From: an uncultured Oscillospiraceae bacterium
Lineage (GTDB): Bacteria > Bacillota > Clostridia > Oscillospirales > Oscillospiraceae
NCBI GenBank assembly: GCA_910578735.1
Contig: CAJTSQ010000004.1
Coordinates: 39,036 to 103,035, forward strand
Reading direction: 5' to 3'
DNA: 64,000 nucleotides
Shown here piece after piece: positions 16,526 to 24,241 of this stretch. The position numbers and the translations under genes are program-made. The notes under the pieces are model-generated. The model was not told the origin of the DNA. It worked only from the letters and a program-made list of their open reading frames with translations, and made no database searches. The stretch's first letter is position 1, and the number at the start of each line of letters is the position of its first letter.

Positions 16526-17470
16526 ATGGCGGGTTTTTTAAATGCAGTTTCGGCCTGTCTGGTGCTGCTGATGCTGATGGCGGTGGGTTACTTTATGGGG
16601 ACCTGGGGCTGGATGACTGCGGCAGAGAAAAAATTTGTCAGCAAGTACATTGTCAATATCGCGGTGCCCTGCAACTGTATCGTGGGCCTGCTGAACAATC
16701 TGGACCGGAATGAGCTGGCCCGGGCGGGGATGATGGTGCTGTCCAGCGTGATTTCCGTGGCGGCAGGGCTGTTGATTTCGGCGGCGGCCGCCACACTGCT
16801 CCGCCTGCCCCGGGAGCGGTGGGGCGTCTTCGTGGCTATGGCGGGGCTGTCCAACACCATTTTTATTGGGATTCCCGTGTGTACCCAGCTCTTTGGAGAG
16901 GCGTGTATGCCCTATCTGATGCTTTACTATCTGGGAAATACCAGCTTTCTCCAGTCGGTGGGGATCATGCTGGTAGAGCGGGCCGGCACGAAAGGGGAGC
17001 GAGGAGGGGGAGTTGGCGTCTTTATTCGGGACGTCTTTACCAAGCCTCCTATTCTGTCTGTTATCTTTGCGGTCCTGCTTCTGGTGCTGGGACTGCGGCT
17101 GCCTGCCCCGGTGATGCGGTTTGCGGGCTATATCAGCAATTCTGTGTCCCCCCTGGCCCTGATCTATTGCGGCTTTATTGTCTATGAGGTGGGGCTGAGG
17201 AGCCTGCGGCTTCTGCCGGGCCTGCCTGCGATGCTGGTGCTGCGGCTGGTCCTCTCCCCCTTGATCTGCCTGGGCTGCTGTGTCCTGTTTGGAATGGAAG
17301 GCCTGGCGCTCCGGGTCTTTGTGGTGGAGAGCGCCCTGCCGGTGGTCAGCCAGGTGACTGTGATGGCCGGGGCCTACGGCGCCGACGAGGAGTATGCCGC
17401 CACCGGCTCCTGCCTGTCTATTCTGGGCAGCTTTATTACGATTCCGGTGCTGATGCTGATTTTGGGATGA
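16526..17470 (+). CDS. AEC family (auxin efflux carrier-type) transporter
   Basis: 314-aa polytopic membrane protein with about ten hydrophobic segments in two halves, each with the family look (FVSKYIVNIAVPCNCIVGLL early; WGVFVAMAGLSNTIFIGIPV mid; LSILGSFITIPVLMLIL at the end). AEC members export or exchange small organic acids such as malate or malonate; the substrate cannot be told from sequence. It stands alone between the ricT hairpin and a strong terminator, with a GAAAGAAGTGAGCGG leader before its ATG. Confidence 0.88.
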   Translation: MAGFLNAVSACLVLLMLMAVGYFMGTWGWMTAAEKKFVSKYIVNIAVPCNCIVGLLNNLDRNELARAGMMVLSSVISVAAGLLISAAAATLLRLPRERWGVFVAMAGLSNTIFIGIPVCTQLFGEACMPYLMLYYLGNTSFLQSVGIMLVERAGTKGERGGGVGVFIRDVFTKPPILSVIFAVLLLVLGLRLPAPVMRFAGYISNSVSPLALIYCGFIVYEVGLRSLRLLPGLPAMLVLRLVLSPLICLGCCVLFGMEGLALRVFVVESALPVVSQVTVMAGAYGADEEYAATGSCLSILGSFITIPVLMLILG

Positions 17471-17473
17471 GAA

Positions 17474-17506
17474 AACCCGCCGCAGGAAGCGGCGGGTTAT
17501 TTTTTG
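17474..17506 (+). terminator. Intrinsic terminator after AEC transporter gene
   Basis: Stem AACCCGCCGC / GCGGCGGGTT, 5-base loop, then ATTTTTT. Confidence 0.92.
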
Positions 17507-17613
17507 GGATATGGCGTTGGGTTGGTTGTGTGGCCTGACGGATAATCTACACTGGTTTGATTACAATCCGCCAGGCGGAACAAAATTTCAAGTGCACAGA
17601 TAAGATAAAATAG

Positions 17614-17643
17614 TCCCCAGAGGTCCAGTAGGGCCTCTGGGGA
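17614..17643 (-). terminator. Intrinsic terminator after aspS
   Basis: Stem TCCCCAGAGG / CCTCTGGGGA; on the minus strand it is followed by ACTATTTTATC. The rest of 17507-17613 shows no gene. Confidence 0.8.
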
Positions 17644-17648
17644 TAGTA

Positions 17649-19445
17649 TTATTCAGCGGTATCTTCCGTCTTTGTGACGGCGATGTTCAGCTCGTCCAGC
17701 TGACTCTGTTCCACCGGGCTGGGAGCCCCCATCATCAGGTCTTGGGCGTTCTTGTTCATGGGGAAGGGAATTACCTCCCGGATGGACTCCTCGCCGGACA
17801 GCAGCATGACCATCCGGTCCACCCCAGGGGCGATGCCGGCGTGGGGGGGAGCGCCGTAGGTGAAGGCGTTGTACATGGCGGGGAATTTGCTCCGCACGTC
17901 CTCCTCCTCCAGGCCCACCATCCAGAAGGCCTTGACCATGAGCTCCGGGTCGTGGTTGCGCACTGCGCCGGAGCTGAGCTCCACCCCGTTGCACACCAGG
18001 TCATACTGGAAGGCGGTGATGGACAGGGGGTCCACCTCTCCCTTGATGGCCTTTTCGATGATCTCCAGGCCGCCGTTGGGCATGGAGAAGGGGTTGTGGC
18101 AGAATTCCAGCTCGCCGGACTCCTCGCCGATCTCATACATGGGGAAATCCACGATCCAGCAGAACTCATACCGCTCCTTGACGAAGTGGGCGGGGCAGAG
18201 GGGCGCCACGGTCTTGATGAATACCCCGGCGGTTTTTTGCGCCGCCAGCAGCGTTCCAGCGGACAGGCCCACCAGACAGCCGGGGGCGAGGGTCAGGGCC
18301 TCCACCACCAGGTCCTTGATGGGCTGGAGGAATTTGGAGATTCCGCCCACCAGCTCCCCCTTCTCATCATAGCGGAACCAGTACACCTTGTTCCCCGTCT
18401 GGACCTCCACGTCGGCGCACAGCTTGTCGATCTGTTTCCGGCTCCCCTCGAAGCCGTACACCACCACCGCCTTTACCCGCTGGTTCTCAAAGGGCGGGAA
18501 CCCGCAGCCGGACAGCAGCTGGGTCAGGTCCTGCACCGTCAGGTCGATGCGCAGGTCGGGCTTGTCCGTGCCGTACTTTTCCATGGCCTCCAGGTAGGGG
18601 ATGCGCCGGAAAGGAGCGGTGGAGGCGGTGTTATACTTGCCGTATTTGGCAAAGATGGGGGGGAGCACGTCCTCCAGCACGGCAAAGACGTCCTCCTGGT
18701 CGGCGAAGGCCATCTCCATGTCCAGCTGGTAGAACTCACCGGGGGAGCGGTCGCCCCGGGCGTCCTCGTCCCGGAAGCAGGGGGCGATTTGGAAGTACTT
18801 GTCGAAGCCGGAGGCCATGAGCAGCTGCTTGAACTGCTGGGGGGCCTGGGGCAAGGCATAGAATTTTCCCGGGTGCTTCCGGGAGGGCACCAGGTAGTCC
18901 CGGGCCCCCTCGGGGGAGGAGGCGGTGAGGATGGGGGTGGTGATCTCCAGGAAGCCGTGGTCGGTCATGGCGGCGCGCAGGGCGGACACCACCTGAGAAC
19001 GCAGGACGATGTTGTTCTTGACCTCGGGATTGCGCAGGTCCAGATAGCGGTACTTCAGCCGGGCGGACTCGTCCGCCTCCCGGCTGCGGGTAACGGGGAA
19101 GGGCAGCTCGTTGTGCCGGCAGCGGCCCAGCACCTCGATCTTGGCGGGGACCACCTCAATGTCGCCGGTGGGGAGCTTGGGGTTTTTGCTGTCCCGTTCC
19201 CGGACGGCGCCGGTGACGGAAATCACCGTCTCCTTGTTCAGCTCTTTGGCGGTTTGAATCATCTCCTCCGTCTCCAGCACTACCTGGGTGGTGCCGTAGA
19301 AGTCCCGGAGGACCAGGAAGGCCAGATTGCCCGACACCTCCCGCAGGTTCTCCATCCAGCCGGACAAAGTGACCGTCTGCCCCACCTGCTCTATGCGCAG
19401 TTCGCCGCAGGTGTGGGTGCGGTAAAAGGTGCTTGTGTCACCCAT
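17649..19445 (-). CDS. aspS: Aspartate-tRNA ligase
   Basis: 598-aa class II synthetase of bacterial type: N-terminal OB-fold anticodon domain (GELRIEQVGQTVTLSGWME), catalytic core with motif 2 (CFRDEDARGDRSPGEFYQLD), the bacterial GAD insertion (about 290-420) and motif 3 (GIAPGVDRMVMLLSGEESIR). The family lies in an AspRS/HisRS operon in many Firmicutes; here hisS is upstream on the same strand, 396 bases away, with a small gene and a repeat between. No T-box leader is visible in the 76 bases upstream of the start. Confidence 0.97.
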   Translation of the reverse strand: MGDTSTFYRTHTCGELRIEQVGQTVTLSGWMENLREVSGNLAFLVLRDFYGTTQVVLETEEMIQTAKELNKETVISVTGAVRERDSKNPKLPTGDIEVVPAKIEVLGRCRHNELPFPVTRSREADESARLKYRYLDLRNPEVKNNIVLRSQVVSALRAAMTDHGFLEITTPILTASSPEGARDYLVPSRKHPGKFYALPQAPQQFKQLLMASGFDKYFQIAPCFRDEDARGDRSPGEFYQLDMEMAFADQEDVFAVLEDVLPPIFAKYGKYNTASTAPFRRIPYLEAMEKYGTDKPDLRIDLTVQDLTQLLSGCGFPPFENQRVKAVVVYGFEGSRKQIDKLCADVEVQTGNKVYWFRYDEKGELVGGISKFLQPIKDLVVEALTLAPGCLVGLSAGTLLAAQKTAGVFIKTVAPLCPAHFVKERYEFCWIVDFPMYEIGEESGELEFCHNPFSMPNGGLEIIEKAIKGEVDPLSITAFQYDLVCNGVELSSGAVRNHDPELMVKAFWMVGLEEEDVRSKFPAMYNAFTYGAPPHAGIAPGVDRMVMLLSGEESIREVIPFPMNKNAQDLMMGAPSPVEQSQLDELNIAVTKTEDTAE

Positions 19446-19521
19446 ATTATCAACTCCTGTTTGTATTATTTATCATTTGTAATTCCATTTTGTAATTGCA
19501 AGCTCGACTGTAGTTCCTGCT

Positions 19522-19665
19522 CTATATCGTCGGGGGAGGAGGGGGCGTAACCCCGCCAGTGCCCTCCGTCGAATAGTCTGAGGTAACATAGGCCGCAGTA
19601 AGACCGAGACCGAAGGCGGATAGAAGAACGGCAATGACACAGAGAATCCAGAGCTTCTTTTTCAT
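19522..19665 (-). CDS. Small secreted or membrane-anchored protein, 47 aa, Pro-rich tail
   Basis: The chosen ATG at 19665 has AAAGGAA upstream. The protein begins MKKKLWILCVIAVLLSAFGL, a clear signal/anchor segment, and ends in a Thr/Gly stretch and a run of five prolines (GGVTPPPPPTI). The frame is open upstream to 19830, but that part is repeat DNA. I know no family. It lies between hisS and aspS on the same strand and would be co-transcribed. It may be real, but its small size leaves doubt. Confidence 0.5.
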   Translation of the reverse strand: MKKKLWILCVIAVLLSAFGLGLTAAYVTSDYSTEGTGGVTPPPPPTI

Positions 19666-19688
19666 AGGGGGTTCCTTTCCACGGCGGA

Positions 19689-19827
19689 GGAATCCCCCCG
19701 CCACTTCGTGGCCCTCCCCCCTTTGACAGGGGGGCTTTTTACGCTTAATTGTGAGTTTTCCTCCTAAAGCCTCCCTTGCTAAAGGGAGGGGGACCGCCGG
19801 ACAAAGTCCGGTGGTGGAGGGATTCCG
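19689..19827. repeat. Inverted pair of long palindromic repeats (CTCCCTTTGC family)
   Basis: Left half starts GGAATCCCCCCGCCACTTCG and contains CCCCCCTTTGACAGGGGGGC; right half starts GCCTCCCTTGCTAAAGGGAG and ends GGTGGTGGAGGGATTCC. The halves are inverted to each other, as at 38941-39086. Each half contains two hairpins. It fills the gap between hisS and the small secreted gene. Confidence 0.88.
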
Positions 19828-19841
19828 CACTAGGAGAGGAT

Positions 19842-21209
19842 TTACTCCCCCTTGTCCAGAATGGGGGTGGCGGCGTCGTCGGCACCCATGGCGGCGACAA
19901 TCTTCTCCACGGCCTCGCCTGTGGGGAGGAGACCCTGCTCCCCGGAGCGCATATTTTTCAGGGACACCTTGTCCTGCTTGATCTCATCGTCCCCCAGGAA
20001 GATGACGTAGGGCACCCCCAGCTTATCGGCGTAGTTCATCTTCTGCTTGAATTTCTTCTGCTCGCCGTAAATCTGGGTGCGCACCCCGGCGGATCGCAGC
20101 TGGGTGGACAGGGTAATGGCGGGGCCCATGTCGTCGGTCATGGGGAGGATCAGCACGTCGGCGGGGGCGGTGTTCAGGGCGTCGTTCAGGTAGCCCTGGT
20201 CTTCCAGAACAAAGAACAGACGGGTCAGACCGATGGAAATTCCAACGCCGGGGAGTTGTTTATCGGTATAATATTCCGCTAAGTTATCAAACCGTCCGCC
20301 AGAGCAGATGGAGCCGATCTCCGGGTGATCCAACATGGTGGTCTCATAGACGGTACCGGTGTAGTAGTCCAGGCCCCGGGCGATGGTCAGGTCCAGGACA
20401 AAGTGAGTCTCGGGCACGCCGAAGGCGGCCAGGTTCCTGGCCACGGCAGCCAGCTCGTCCAGGCCCTCGTCAAACTTGGGATCCCGGCCCCGGTAGCCCT
20501 CCAGGGCGGCAAGGATATCCGCATTACAGCCCTTGATATCAATGAATCTGAGGATTTCCGCTGCCTGGTCGTTGCTCAGGCCGATGTCCGGGGCGGTGAG
20601 CAGCTCCCGGACCGACTTCTCGCCGATCTTTTCCAGCTTGTCCACCGTGCGCATGATGGCGCCGGACTGGGCGGTGAGACCCAGCATGGAGTAAAAGCCG
20701 TTGAGGATCTTTCGGTTATTCACCCGGATCTGGAATCGCTTCAGACCCAGAGAGGTGAAGGTGCGGTAGATAATGGCGGGAATCTCCGCGTCGTTGGAGA
20801 TGTCCAGCTGGCCGTCGCCGATGACATCGATGTCCGCCTGATAGAACTCCCGGAACCGGCCCCGCTGGGCCCGCTCGCCCCGGTACACCTTGCCAACCTG
20901 GAACCGGCGGAAGGGGAAGGCCAGCTTGGCGTAATTCAGTGCCACATACTTGGCCAGGGGGACGGTGAGGTCAAAGCGGAGGGACAGGTCTGAGTCCCCC
21001 TTGGAGAAGCGATAGATTTGCTTCTCGGTCTCCCCGCCGCCCTTGGCCAGCAGCACCTCGCTGGCCTCGATGATGGGGGTGTCCAGAGGGGTGAAGGCGT
21101 AAAGGGAGAAGGATTCCCGGATAATGGAGGTCATGCGGTCAAACTGAATTTGACGGGCGGGGAGGAGCTCCATAAAGCCGGAGAGTGTTCTGGGTTGTAC
21201 CTTAGCCAT
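19842..21209 (-). CDS. hisS: Histidine-tRNA ligase
   Basis: 455-aa class II synthetase. Motif 1 region DTPIIEASEVLL, motif 2 KVYRGERAQRGRFREFYQAD, HisA motifs LDLTIARGLDYYTGTVYE and SGGRFDNLAEYY, and a C-terminal anticodon-binding domain (DVLILPMTDDMGPAI). The stop lies next to the repeat at 19689-19827. It is preceded by a compound palindromic repeat rather than a recognisable T-box leader. Confidence 0.96.
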   Translation of the reverse strand: MAKVQPRTLSGFMELLPARQIQFDRMTSIIRESFSLYAFTPLDTPIIEASEVLLAKGGGETEKQIYRFSKGDSDLSLRFDLTVPLAKYVALNYAKLAFPFRRFQVGKVYRGERAQRGRFREFYQADIDVIGDGQLDISNDAEIPAIIYRTFTSLGLKRFQIRVNNRKILNGFYSMLGLTAQSGAIMRTVDKLEKIGEKSVRELLTAPDIGLSNDQAAEILRFIDIKGCNADILAALEGYRGRDPKFDEGLDELAAVARNLAAFGVPETHFVLDLTIARGLDYYTGTVYETTMLDHPEIGSICSGGRFDNLAEYYTDKQLPGVGISIGLTRLFFVLEDQGYLNDALNTAPADVLILPMTDDMGPAITLSTQLRSAGVRTQIYGEQKKFKQKMNYADKLGVPYVIFLGDDEIKQDKVSLKNMRSGEQGLLPTGEAVEKIVAAMGADDAATPILDKGE

Positions 21210-21248
21210 AGTTCATGTTCCTTTCTTTTGTCACACACAATTATTTTG

Positions 21249-21364
21249 CAGAGGCGGCCTGTGGCCGCTCGCTGATATTTTGCTGTAGGAGACTTCTGTA
21301 GGGACGCTTCACGAAGCGTTCGCAAAATGCAGCATTTTCCAAACGGACGCATCGTGATGCGTCC
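21249..21364. repeat. Compound palindromic repeat (both GTAGGG subtypes), copy 4
   Basis: Bases 21249-21270 are a copy of the GGCGGCC/CAGGCCGCC palindrome seen after yaaO; 21298-21364 is a GTAGGGACGCTTCACGAAGC element with right arm GGACGCATCGTGATGCGTCC but a decayed outer end (TCACGG instead of CTAC). Two subtypes side by side upstream of hisS. Confidence 0.8.
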
Positions 21365-21455
21365 TCACGGAGCGGTTCCAGGAGAGCGGCGAAAATGCGG
21401 AACGCTCCCATCCACGAGAATCGGGACGGGAGCGCACAGGTGGATGCGCCGCCGG

Positions 21456-21872
21456 TTACAGGGCGAAGGGGACCCGATTGGGATTCATTCCCTCGCGCCA
21501 GTCCAGGTCGCCCCGGGCCAGTCCGTGGATCAGCAGCTCGGCGGTGGCCACGTTGGTGGCCACGGGGACGGAGTGCTGGTCGCACAGGCGGGTGATATAT
21601 AAAACGTCCTTATCCATCTCGTTATCCTGGGGGGAGTTGAAAAACAGTACCATGTCGATCTCATTGTAGATGATCCGCTGCCCAATCTGTTCAATGCCCC
21701 CATGCTCATGGGACAGGAACAGGTTGACGGGCAAGCCGGTAGCTTCCGCCACCATACGTCCGGTGGCGTTGGTGCCGCAGACGGAATGCTTGGACAGAAC
21801 ACCGCAGTAAGCGGTACAGAACTGTACCATCAGGTCTTGCTTTTTGGTATGGCTCATAATTGCGATATTCAT
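21456..21872 (-). CDS. Methylglyoxal-synthase-like protein lacking catalytic residues
   Basis: 138-aa MGS-fold protein: start MNIAIMSHTKKQDLMVQFC, a phosphate-loop-like segment GTNATGRMVAEATGL and the C-terminal VPVATNVATAELLI that is highly typical of MgsA. However, aligned to Escherichia coli MgsA, the GGDQQ catalytic Asp71 is Ile (HGGIEQIG), His98 is Met (NEMDKD), Asp91 is Ser (FFNSP) and Asp20 is Thr. Only the Asp101 equivalent remains. Real methylglyoxal synthase activity is therefore doubtful; it may bind a phosphate ligand or have a regulatory role. It follows the MinD-type gene by 33 bases, the usual mgsA neighbourhood in Clostridia (min/rod region). Confidence 0.85.
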   Translation of the reverse strand: MNIAIMSHTKKQDLMVQFCTAYCGVLSKHSVCGTNATGRMVAEATGLPVNLFLSHEHGGIEQIGQRIIYNEIDMVLFFNSPQDNEMDKDVLYITRLCDQHSVPVATNVATAELLIHGLARGDLDWREGMNPNRVPFAL

Positions 21873-21905
21873 GGCATCAATACCTCCTTGAAATAGATTT
21901 GGGGG

Positions 21906-22640
21906 TTAGCGAATTCGCATGATGGGGACGCGATGCCCCTCCAGGCGTCGGGCGATGTTCCAGCAGGCCAGGGCGGCGCCCCGTTTTCCCCGGGTGGTGA
22001 GGGGCTGGCCCAGGTTGGCGCAGAGAATCACTTGGGGGTCCTCCGGGACGACACCGATAAGGGGGAGTCCGGCGGCATCCATGGCGTCGTCAATGGTGGC
22101 GCGCAGCCGGCGCAGCAGCTTGGCTTGAATGCGGTTCATCACCAGATGGACCTGGCGTACTCCCTCCAGCTCGGTTACCGTCCTCTGGGCGTCCCGCAGG
22201 GAGGAGGTGTCGTTGGTGGCTACGACGATGACCCGGTCGGCCCCGCAGATGGCCAGCCGGAAGCCCGGGCCCAGGCCGGCGGGGGAGTCGATGAGGATGT
22301 AGTCATACATGCTGCGGGCGTTGTCCAGCAGCGCGCGCACCTTATCCGGGGTGAGGCTGGCCGGCATGGTCATGGGAGCGGTGAGGAGGGAAAGTCCCTT
22401 CAGGGTGGGATGTTCCACCGCCGCCCGGGCCAGCGGGCAGCGGCCCAGCGCCACATCGGAGAAGTCCATCAGGGCCCGGTCATTCAGTCCCAGGGTGATA
22501 TCCAGATTGCGCAGGCCAATATCCATGTCGATGCAGAGAACCCGGCGGTCCATCAGGGCCAGAGAGGCGGCCGTTCCGCCGGCAATCGAGGTCTTCCCAG
22601 TCCCGCCCTTGCCGGATGTGATTGCGATTACGGTGCCCAT
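21906..22640 (-). CDS. minD: MinD-type P-loop ATPase (septum-site protein)
   Basis: 244-aa ParA/MinD ATPase. Deviant Walker A GKGGTGKTS at residues 10-18 with signature K11 and K16; switch I region DMDIGLRNLDITLGL, typical of MinD; Walker B YDYILIDSPAGLGPGFRLAI. MinD with MinC places the division septum. minC and minE are not adjacent, and the C-terminus ends RRLEGHRVPIMRIR, too short and not clearly the amphipathic membrane helix of classical MinD, so membrane binding is uncertain. Own promoter upstream; AGGAGGTAC ribosome site. Confidence 0.85.
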   Translation of the reverse strand: MGTVIAITSGKGGTGKTSIAGGTAASLALMDRRVLCIDMDIGLRNLDITLGLNDRALMDFSDVALGRCPLARAAVEHPTLKGLSLLTAPMTMPASLTPDKVRALLDNARSMYDYILIDSPAGLGPGFRLAICGADRVIVVATNDTSSLRDAQRTVTELEGVRQVHLVMNRIQAKLLRRLRATIDDAMDAAGLPLIGVVPEDPQVILCANLGQPLTTRGKRGAALACWNIARRLEGHRVPIMRIR

Positions 22641-22668
22641 GTGGAAGTACCTCCTGATTCACACGTTT

Positions 22669-22696
22669 AATATATCATAAATCTGTTATACGTCAA
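22669..22696 (-). promoter_or_regulatory. Promoter for minD and the MGS-like gene
   Basis: On the minus strand TTGACG, 16 bases, TATATT. It sits 30 bases before the minD start in an AT-rich gap (22641-22762) that holds no gene. Confidence 0.7.
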
Positions 22697-22762
22697 CCTT
22701 TTTTTGAGGATTTTTTAGAAAAAATTTACAATTTCCCTTCCTTTTTTAGGGAGCGCCGTGAA

Positions 22763-23482
22763 TTATAGAGGTTCTTTCTGTATTTTGGCCCATCTTCGGG
22801 GATAACCCTTCAGGGTGGGGGCCATTTTTTGAATGACAATCAGCCGGTGGGTAATGTCAGTTCCGGGGATTTGATAGTCCTGAACCTCTGTCACTCTGCC
22901 TCCCAGCAGCTTGACGGCGTGGGCGGCCTCCTCCAGTTCCTGGTCGCTGCTGGTGGACTTCATGGCCAGGAATTGGCCCCCCACCTTCACAAAGGGGAGA
23001 CACAGCTCACACAGCACCCGCAGCTCGGCCACCGCCCGGGCGGTTACAAAGTCGAAGCTGTCCCGCAGGCCCTGTTTTTCCAGGGCAAACTCCTCCGCCC
23101 GGCCATAGAAAGTGGTGATGCTGTCCACGCCGTCCAGCGCGTCACAGACCTCTGTGAGCCAGTTCAGCCGCTTGGCCAGGGAGTCCAGCAGGGTAACCTT
23201 CAGGGAGGGAACCAGAATTTTCAGCACCATCCCCGGAAAGCCCGCCCCGGTACCCACATCCACAAGGGTCTTGCCCTCAAAGTTGCAGAATTTCAGCAGG
23301 GCGGCGCAGTCCAGCATGTGCAGCCGGGCTACGCCCTCCGGCTCCCGGATGGCAGTGAGGTTCATCATCCGGTTTTTCTCTAAGAGCATCTGTCCGTATT
23401 GGGCCAGCCGGGCGGGGGCGTCCTTTGGGACGCGGGCTGTCAGGCCCAGCTGGTCCAGTCCGGCGGAAATGATCTGTTCCAT
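22763..23482 (-). CDS. rsmG: 16S rRNA (guanine527-N7)-methyltransferase RsmG
   Basis: 239-aa SAM-dependent methyltransferase. N-terminal helix MEQIISAGLDQLGL, MNLTAIREPEGVARLHMLD, and the SAM-binding VDVGTGAGFPGMVLKIL; later FDFVTARAVAELRVLCEL is typical of GidB. It methylates G527 in 16S rRNA; loss gives low-level streptomycin resistance in other bacteria. It starts three bases after the stop of the 111-aa membrane gene, in the serS-mscL operon. Confidence 0.95.
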   Translation of the reverse strand: MEQIISAGLDQLGLTARVPKDAPARLAQYGQMLLEKNRMMNLTAIREPEGVARLHMLDCAALLKFCNFEGKTLVDVGTGAGFPGMVLKILVPSLKVTLLDSLAKRLNWLTEVCDALDGVDSITTFYGRAEEFALEKQGLRDSFDFVTARAVAELRVLCELCLPFVKVGGQFLAMKSTSSDQELEEAAHAVKLLGGRVTEVQDYQIPGTDITHRLIVIQKMAPTLKGYPRRWAKIQKEPL

Positions 23483-23485
23483 AGT

Positions 23486-23821
23486 TCAGCCTCCGAAGTT
23501 GGACAGCAGCCCGGCGATACCGATGGGCAGGGTGGCCAGGGCCAGCAGCCAGCAGAGAATTGCCAGACTGATCGCCGGCCATTTTCCCGGCTTTCCGGTG
23601 GTCCGCCAGGACACCAGCGCCACAATGCCCAGCCCTATCAGGCCGGGGACGGTGAGCAGAGGTCCCAGGTTGCCCAGGCCGGTGCCGGTGAAGTAGAAGT
23701 AAGTGGTCAGGGCCAGCAGGATGAGGGCGTAGACCACGCCGATCCAGGCCAGCGTCCGTTTGACGGGGGAGGCGGGGGTAAAGCCCGTTTCCTCCCTGCC
23801 TTCGTGTTTATCTTCAGGCAT
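23486..23821 (-). CDS. Small membrane protein, 111 aa, three TM segments
   Basis: After a charged N-terminus (MPEDKHEGREETG) there are three hydrophobic segments: about 23-45 (LAWIGVVYALILLALTTYF), 52-71 (LGPLLTVPGLIGLGIVALVS) and 82-106 (WPAISLAILCWLLALATLP). No family is recognised. It overlaps the mscL stop by 8 bases and is followed 3 bases later by rsmG, so it is translationally linked to both. Confidence 0.75.
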   Translation of the reverse strand: MPEDKHEGREETGFTPASPVKRTLAWIGVVYALILLALTTYFYFTGTGLGNLGPLLTVPGLIGLGIVALVSWRTTGKPGKWPAISLAILCWLLALATLPIGIAGLLSNFGG

Positions 23822-24215
23822 TTGAACGGTTCTCCTTTAGCAGATCGCGGATTTCCATCAGCAGCTTTTCTTCCCCGGAGGGCTCAGGAGGGGCGGCGGG
23901 AGGCTGGGGCTCCTCCTTCTTCCGGTGGAGCTTGTTCATCACCTTAATCATGCAGAAGACCACCAGCGCCATAATGATGAAGTTCAGCACGGCCTGAATG
24001 AAGTTGCCATAGGTGATGACGGCTCCATTGACGGTGAAGGACAGGTCGGCGAAGGAGATGCTGTCGGTGAAGATGCCCAGGATAGGCATAATGATGTCGT
24101 TGATGAGGGAGGTGGTAATGGCGCTGAAAGCCCCGCCGATGATGACGCCTACGGCTAGGTCCATTACATTGCCCCGCATGGCAAAATCTTTGAACTCGGC
24201 AAGAAATTTTTTCAT
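23814..24215 (-). CDS. mscL: Large-conductance mechanosensitive channel
   Basis: 133-aa channel that opens under osmotic downshock. N-terminal amphipathic helix and TM1 (FKDFAMRGNVMDLAVGVIIG), periplasmic loop with LSFTVNGAVITYGNFI, TM2 (FIIMALVVFCMIKVMNKL) and a C-terminal helix (EEKLLMEIRDLLKE). Length is typical. It lies in the unit serS-acyltransferase-mscL-orf-rsmG. Confidence 0.95.
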   Translation of the reverse strand: MKKFLAEFKDFAMRGNVMDLAVGVIIGGAFSAITTSLINDIIMPILGIFTDSISFADLSFTVNGAVITYGNFIQAVLNFIIMALVVFCMIKVMNKLHRKKEEPQPPAAPPEPSGEEKLLMEIRDLLKENRSNA

Positions 24216-24241
24216 GGTACGCCTCCTTTTTGGTTTGCGCT

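Noticed and set aside
21210..21455. T-box leader upstream of hisS (and similarly aspS, serS)
   Set aside because: The AGGGUGGNACCGCG hallmark is absent; the hisS gap is filled with palindromic repeats.
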